Shown: one piece after another, positions 5,863 to 6,897 of the stretch
Layout: each line of letters starts with the position of its first letter
Numbering within the stretch: position 1 is the stretch's first letter
The notes under the pieces: generated by a model
Seen by the model: the letters and a program-made list of their open reading frames with translations, nothing else
Databases searched by the model: none
What the model was told of the DNA's origin: nothing
Program-made: the position numbers and the translations under genes
Assembly (NCBI GenBank): GCA_031285695.1
Contig: JAITVR010000035.1
Location: forward strand, 1-6,897
DNA from: Prevotellaceae bacterium
Lineage (GTDB): Bacteria > Bacteroidota > Bacteroidia > Bacteroidales > UBA932
Direction: 5' to 3'
DNA length: 6,897 bases

Positions 5863-5870
5863 TACTTTTG
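5863..5870 (+). promoter_or_regulatory. -7 promoter element TACTTTTG for fmt
   Basis: The + strand reads TACTTTTG, an exact TAnnTTTG match. The predicted start near 5877 lies just before the heptamer repeat, so the mRNA would have a very short leader made of that repeat. A -33 TTTG is not obvious. The element is about 20 bp from the -33 box of the divergent rpsP promoter. Confidence 0.6.
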
Positions 5871-5879
5871 CGCTGTTTT

Positions 5880-5907
5880 AAATGGTAAATGGTAAATGGT
5901 AAATGGT
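5880..5907 (+). repeat. Heptamer repeat (AAATGGT)x4 spanning the fmt start
   Basis: Four perfect copies of AAATGGT are followed by a partial fifth (AAATT). Each copy contains an ATG (5882, 5889, 5896, 5903). Because 7 is not a multiple of 3, these ATGs fall in different frames. Those at 5882 and 5889 open six-codon frames that end in TAA, the one at 5903 stops after three codons at TGA, and only 5896 reads into fmt. Confidence 0.9.
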
Positions 5908-6846
5908 AAATTGAGGGATACTCGCATCGTTTTTATGGGCACGCCCGAGTTTGCGGTGGGTACGCTGAGCGCGCTGGTGGAAAACGGCTACAACGTTGCG
6001 GCGGTGATTACTGCGCCCGATAAACCTGCCGGTCGTGGCATGCAGCTGCAAGCTTCGGCGGTGAAGCAGTACGCCGAAAGTCAAAGCATAAAAGTGTTGC
6101 AGCCCACGAAGCTGCGCGACGAGGCTTTTTTGGAAGAATTAAAAAAGTTGAACGCCGATTTGTTCATTGTAGTGGCATTTCGCATGCTGCCCGAAGTGGT
6201 GTGGCGCATGCCGCGGCTGGGCACCTTCAACCTGCACGCCTCGCTGCTGCCCAGCTACCGCGGCGCGGCGCCCATCAACTGGGCAATTATTAACGGCGAA
6301 ACCGAAACGGGCGTAACCACTTTTTTTCTGAATGAAGAAATTGATGCGGGAAAAATTTTGCTGCAGGAAAAGGTTGAAATTTTACCCGCCGATAACGCCG
6401 AAACGCTGCACGATAAGCTGATGGCAGTAGGTCGCCGGCTGGTTTTAAAAACGGTGGACGGCATTGTGGATAGCTCCATAACGCCTGCCGTGCAGGAAAG
6501 TGGTAAGATTTCGGAGGCGCCTAAATTATTTAAAGAAAACACCCGAATTGATTGGCAAAAACCTGCACACGAATTAGTCAACTTTGTGCGCGGACTGAGC
6601 CCTTACCCTGCCGCGTGGTGCGAACTATTAGTGGACGAAAAACCTACCATGGTAAAAATATTTGCCGCGCATGTCGAGGCAAGCCCCGCCGACCAAACCG
6701 CTATATTCAACGATGGAAAATCTCTCAAGCTACCCTGCGGCGGCGGCTCCTGCCTGTGCATTGACAAGGTGCAGCTAACAGGCAAAAAGCGCATGAAAGC
6801 TGAAGATTTTTTGAGAGGATTTAGGGGGGAAATAAGTTTGCAATAG
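5896..6846 (+). CDS. fmt: Methionyl-tRNA formyltransferase
   Basis: Fmt transfers a formyl group from 10-formyltetrahydrofolate to initiator Met-tRNA. The 316-residue product matches the family length (315 in E. coli). The N-terminal Rossmann-like domain has [12 protein letters not shown] (10-21) and [10 protein letters not shown] (39-48). The formyl-THF site is [20 protein letters not shown] (111-130), and the catalytic residues expected from E. coli N106, H108 and D144 are present as N112, H114 and D150. The C-terminal tRNA-binding domain follows from about residue 210, with [25 protein letters not shown] at its start. The ATG at 5896 sits in the third heptamer; it adds about five residues relative to typical starts, and TTG 5911 is an alternative. 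It is the only plus-strand gene here, and no def gene is adjacent. No terminator hairpin is visible in the 51 bases after TAG. Confidence 0.96.
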   Translation: MVNGKLRDTRIVFMGTPEFAVGTLSALVENGYNVAAVITAPDKPAGRGMQLQASAVKQYAESQSIKVLQPTKLRDEAFLEELKKLNADLFIVVAFRMLPEVVWRMPRLGTFNLHASLLPSYRGAAPINWAIINGETETGVTTFFLNEEIDAGKILLQEKVEILPADNAETLHDKLMAVGRRLVLKTVDGIVDSSITPAVQESGKISEAPKLFKENTRIDWQKPAHELVNFVRGLSPYPAAWCELLVDEKPTMVKIFAAHVEASPADQTAIFNDGKSLKLPCGGGSCLCIDKVQLTGKKRMKAEDFLRGFRGEISLQ

Positions 6847-6897
6847 GCAATGACACCGTCCGCAATCCTAAATATTATAAAAAATAAAAAAATCCCC

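Noticed and set aside
5775..5942. N-terminal extension of bS16 by 56 residues
   Set aside because: The added residues resemble no bS16 and overlap the rpsP promoter and the fmt start. ATG 5774 gives the conserved [13 protein letters not shown] start.
6255..6581. Minus-strand frame opposite fmt
   Set aside because: It is an antisense shadow of the conserved Fmt catalytic region, with no start context or similarity.

Overview
The window looks like chromosomal DNA of a member of the Bacteroidota. The evidence is four matches to the Bacteroidota -7 promoter element TAnnTTTG, each just upstream of a gene, a ribosomal protein bS16 with a long Ala/Glu-rich tail, and Fmt and RF3 proteins whose wording resembles that phylum. 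Genus and even order cannot be fixed from this stretch. All genes except fmt lie on the minus strand.

Left part (1-1690): a visibly more AT-rich accessory segment with four small or poorly characterised minus-strand genes. In transcription order these are a 63-residue antitoxin-like protein with its own promoter and terminator, a 246-residue protein with an N-terminal DUF2695-like domain, a 103-residue protein with an RPGMYLG motif, and a 76-residue fragment that overlaps the previous gene by 14 bases and runs off the left edge. Next to it (1711-1980) is a minisatellite of twelve 21-bp units, part of which is duplicated as an 84-bp block.

Middle part (2049-5042): a 12-helix MFS transporter, then prfC (peptide chain release factor 3). 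prfC is the most striking item: it is interrupted by an in-frame UGA at codon 469, after which 57 further RF3-like codons stay open to a TAA. Its presumed 5' leader consists of octamer repeats that form a perfect 17-bp inverted repeat ending five bases before the start codon.

Right part (5127-6846): rpsP (bS16) with a clear terminator and promoter, diverging from fmt (methionyl-tRNA formyltransferase). The fmt start codon lies inside a heptamer repeat in which every copy carries an ATG but only one copy is in frame.

Three genes here act in translation: fmt at initiation, rpsP in the small subunit and prfC at termination. MFS, prfC and fmt each have a 7-8 bp tandem repeat with a GTAAA-type core at their 5' end. 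I see no defence system, CRISPR array, tRNA, rRNA or complete mobile element. The unusual content is the interrupted release-factor gene and the repeat-built leaders.
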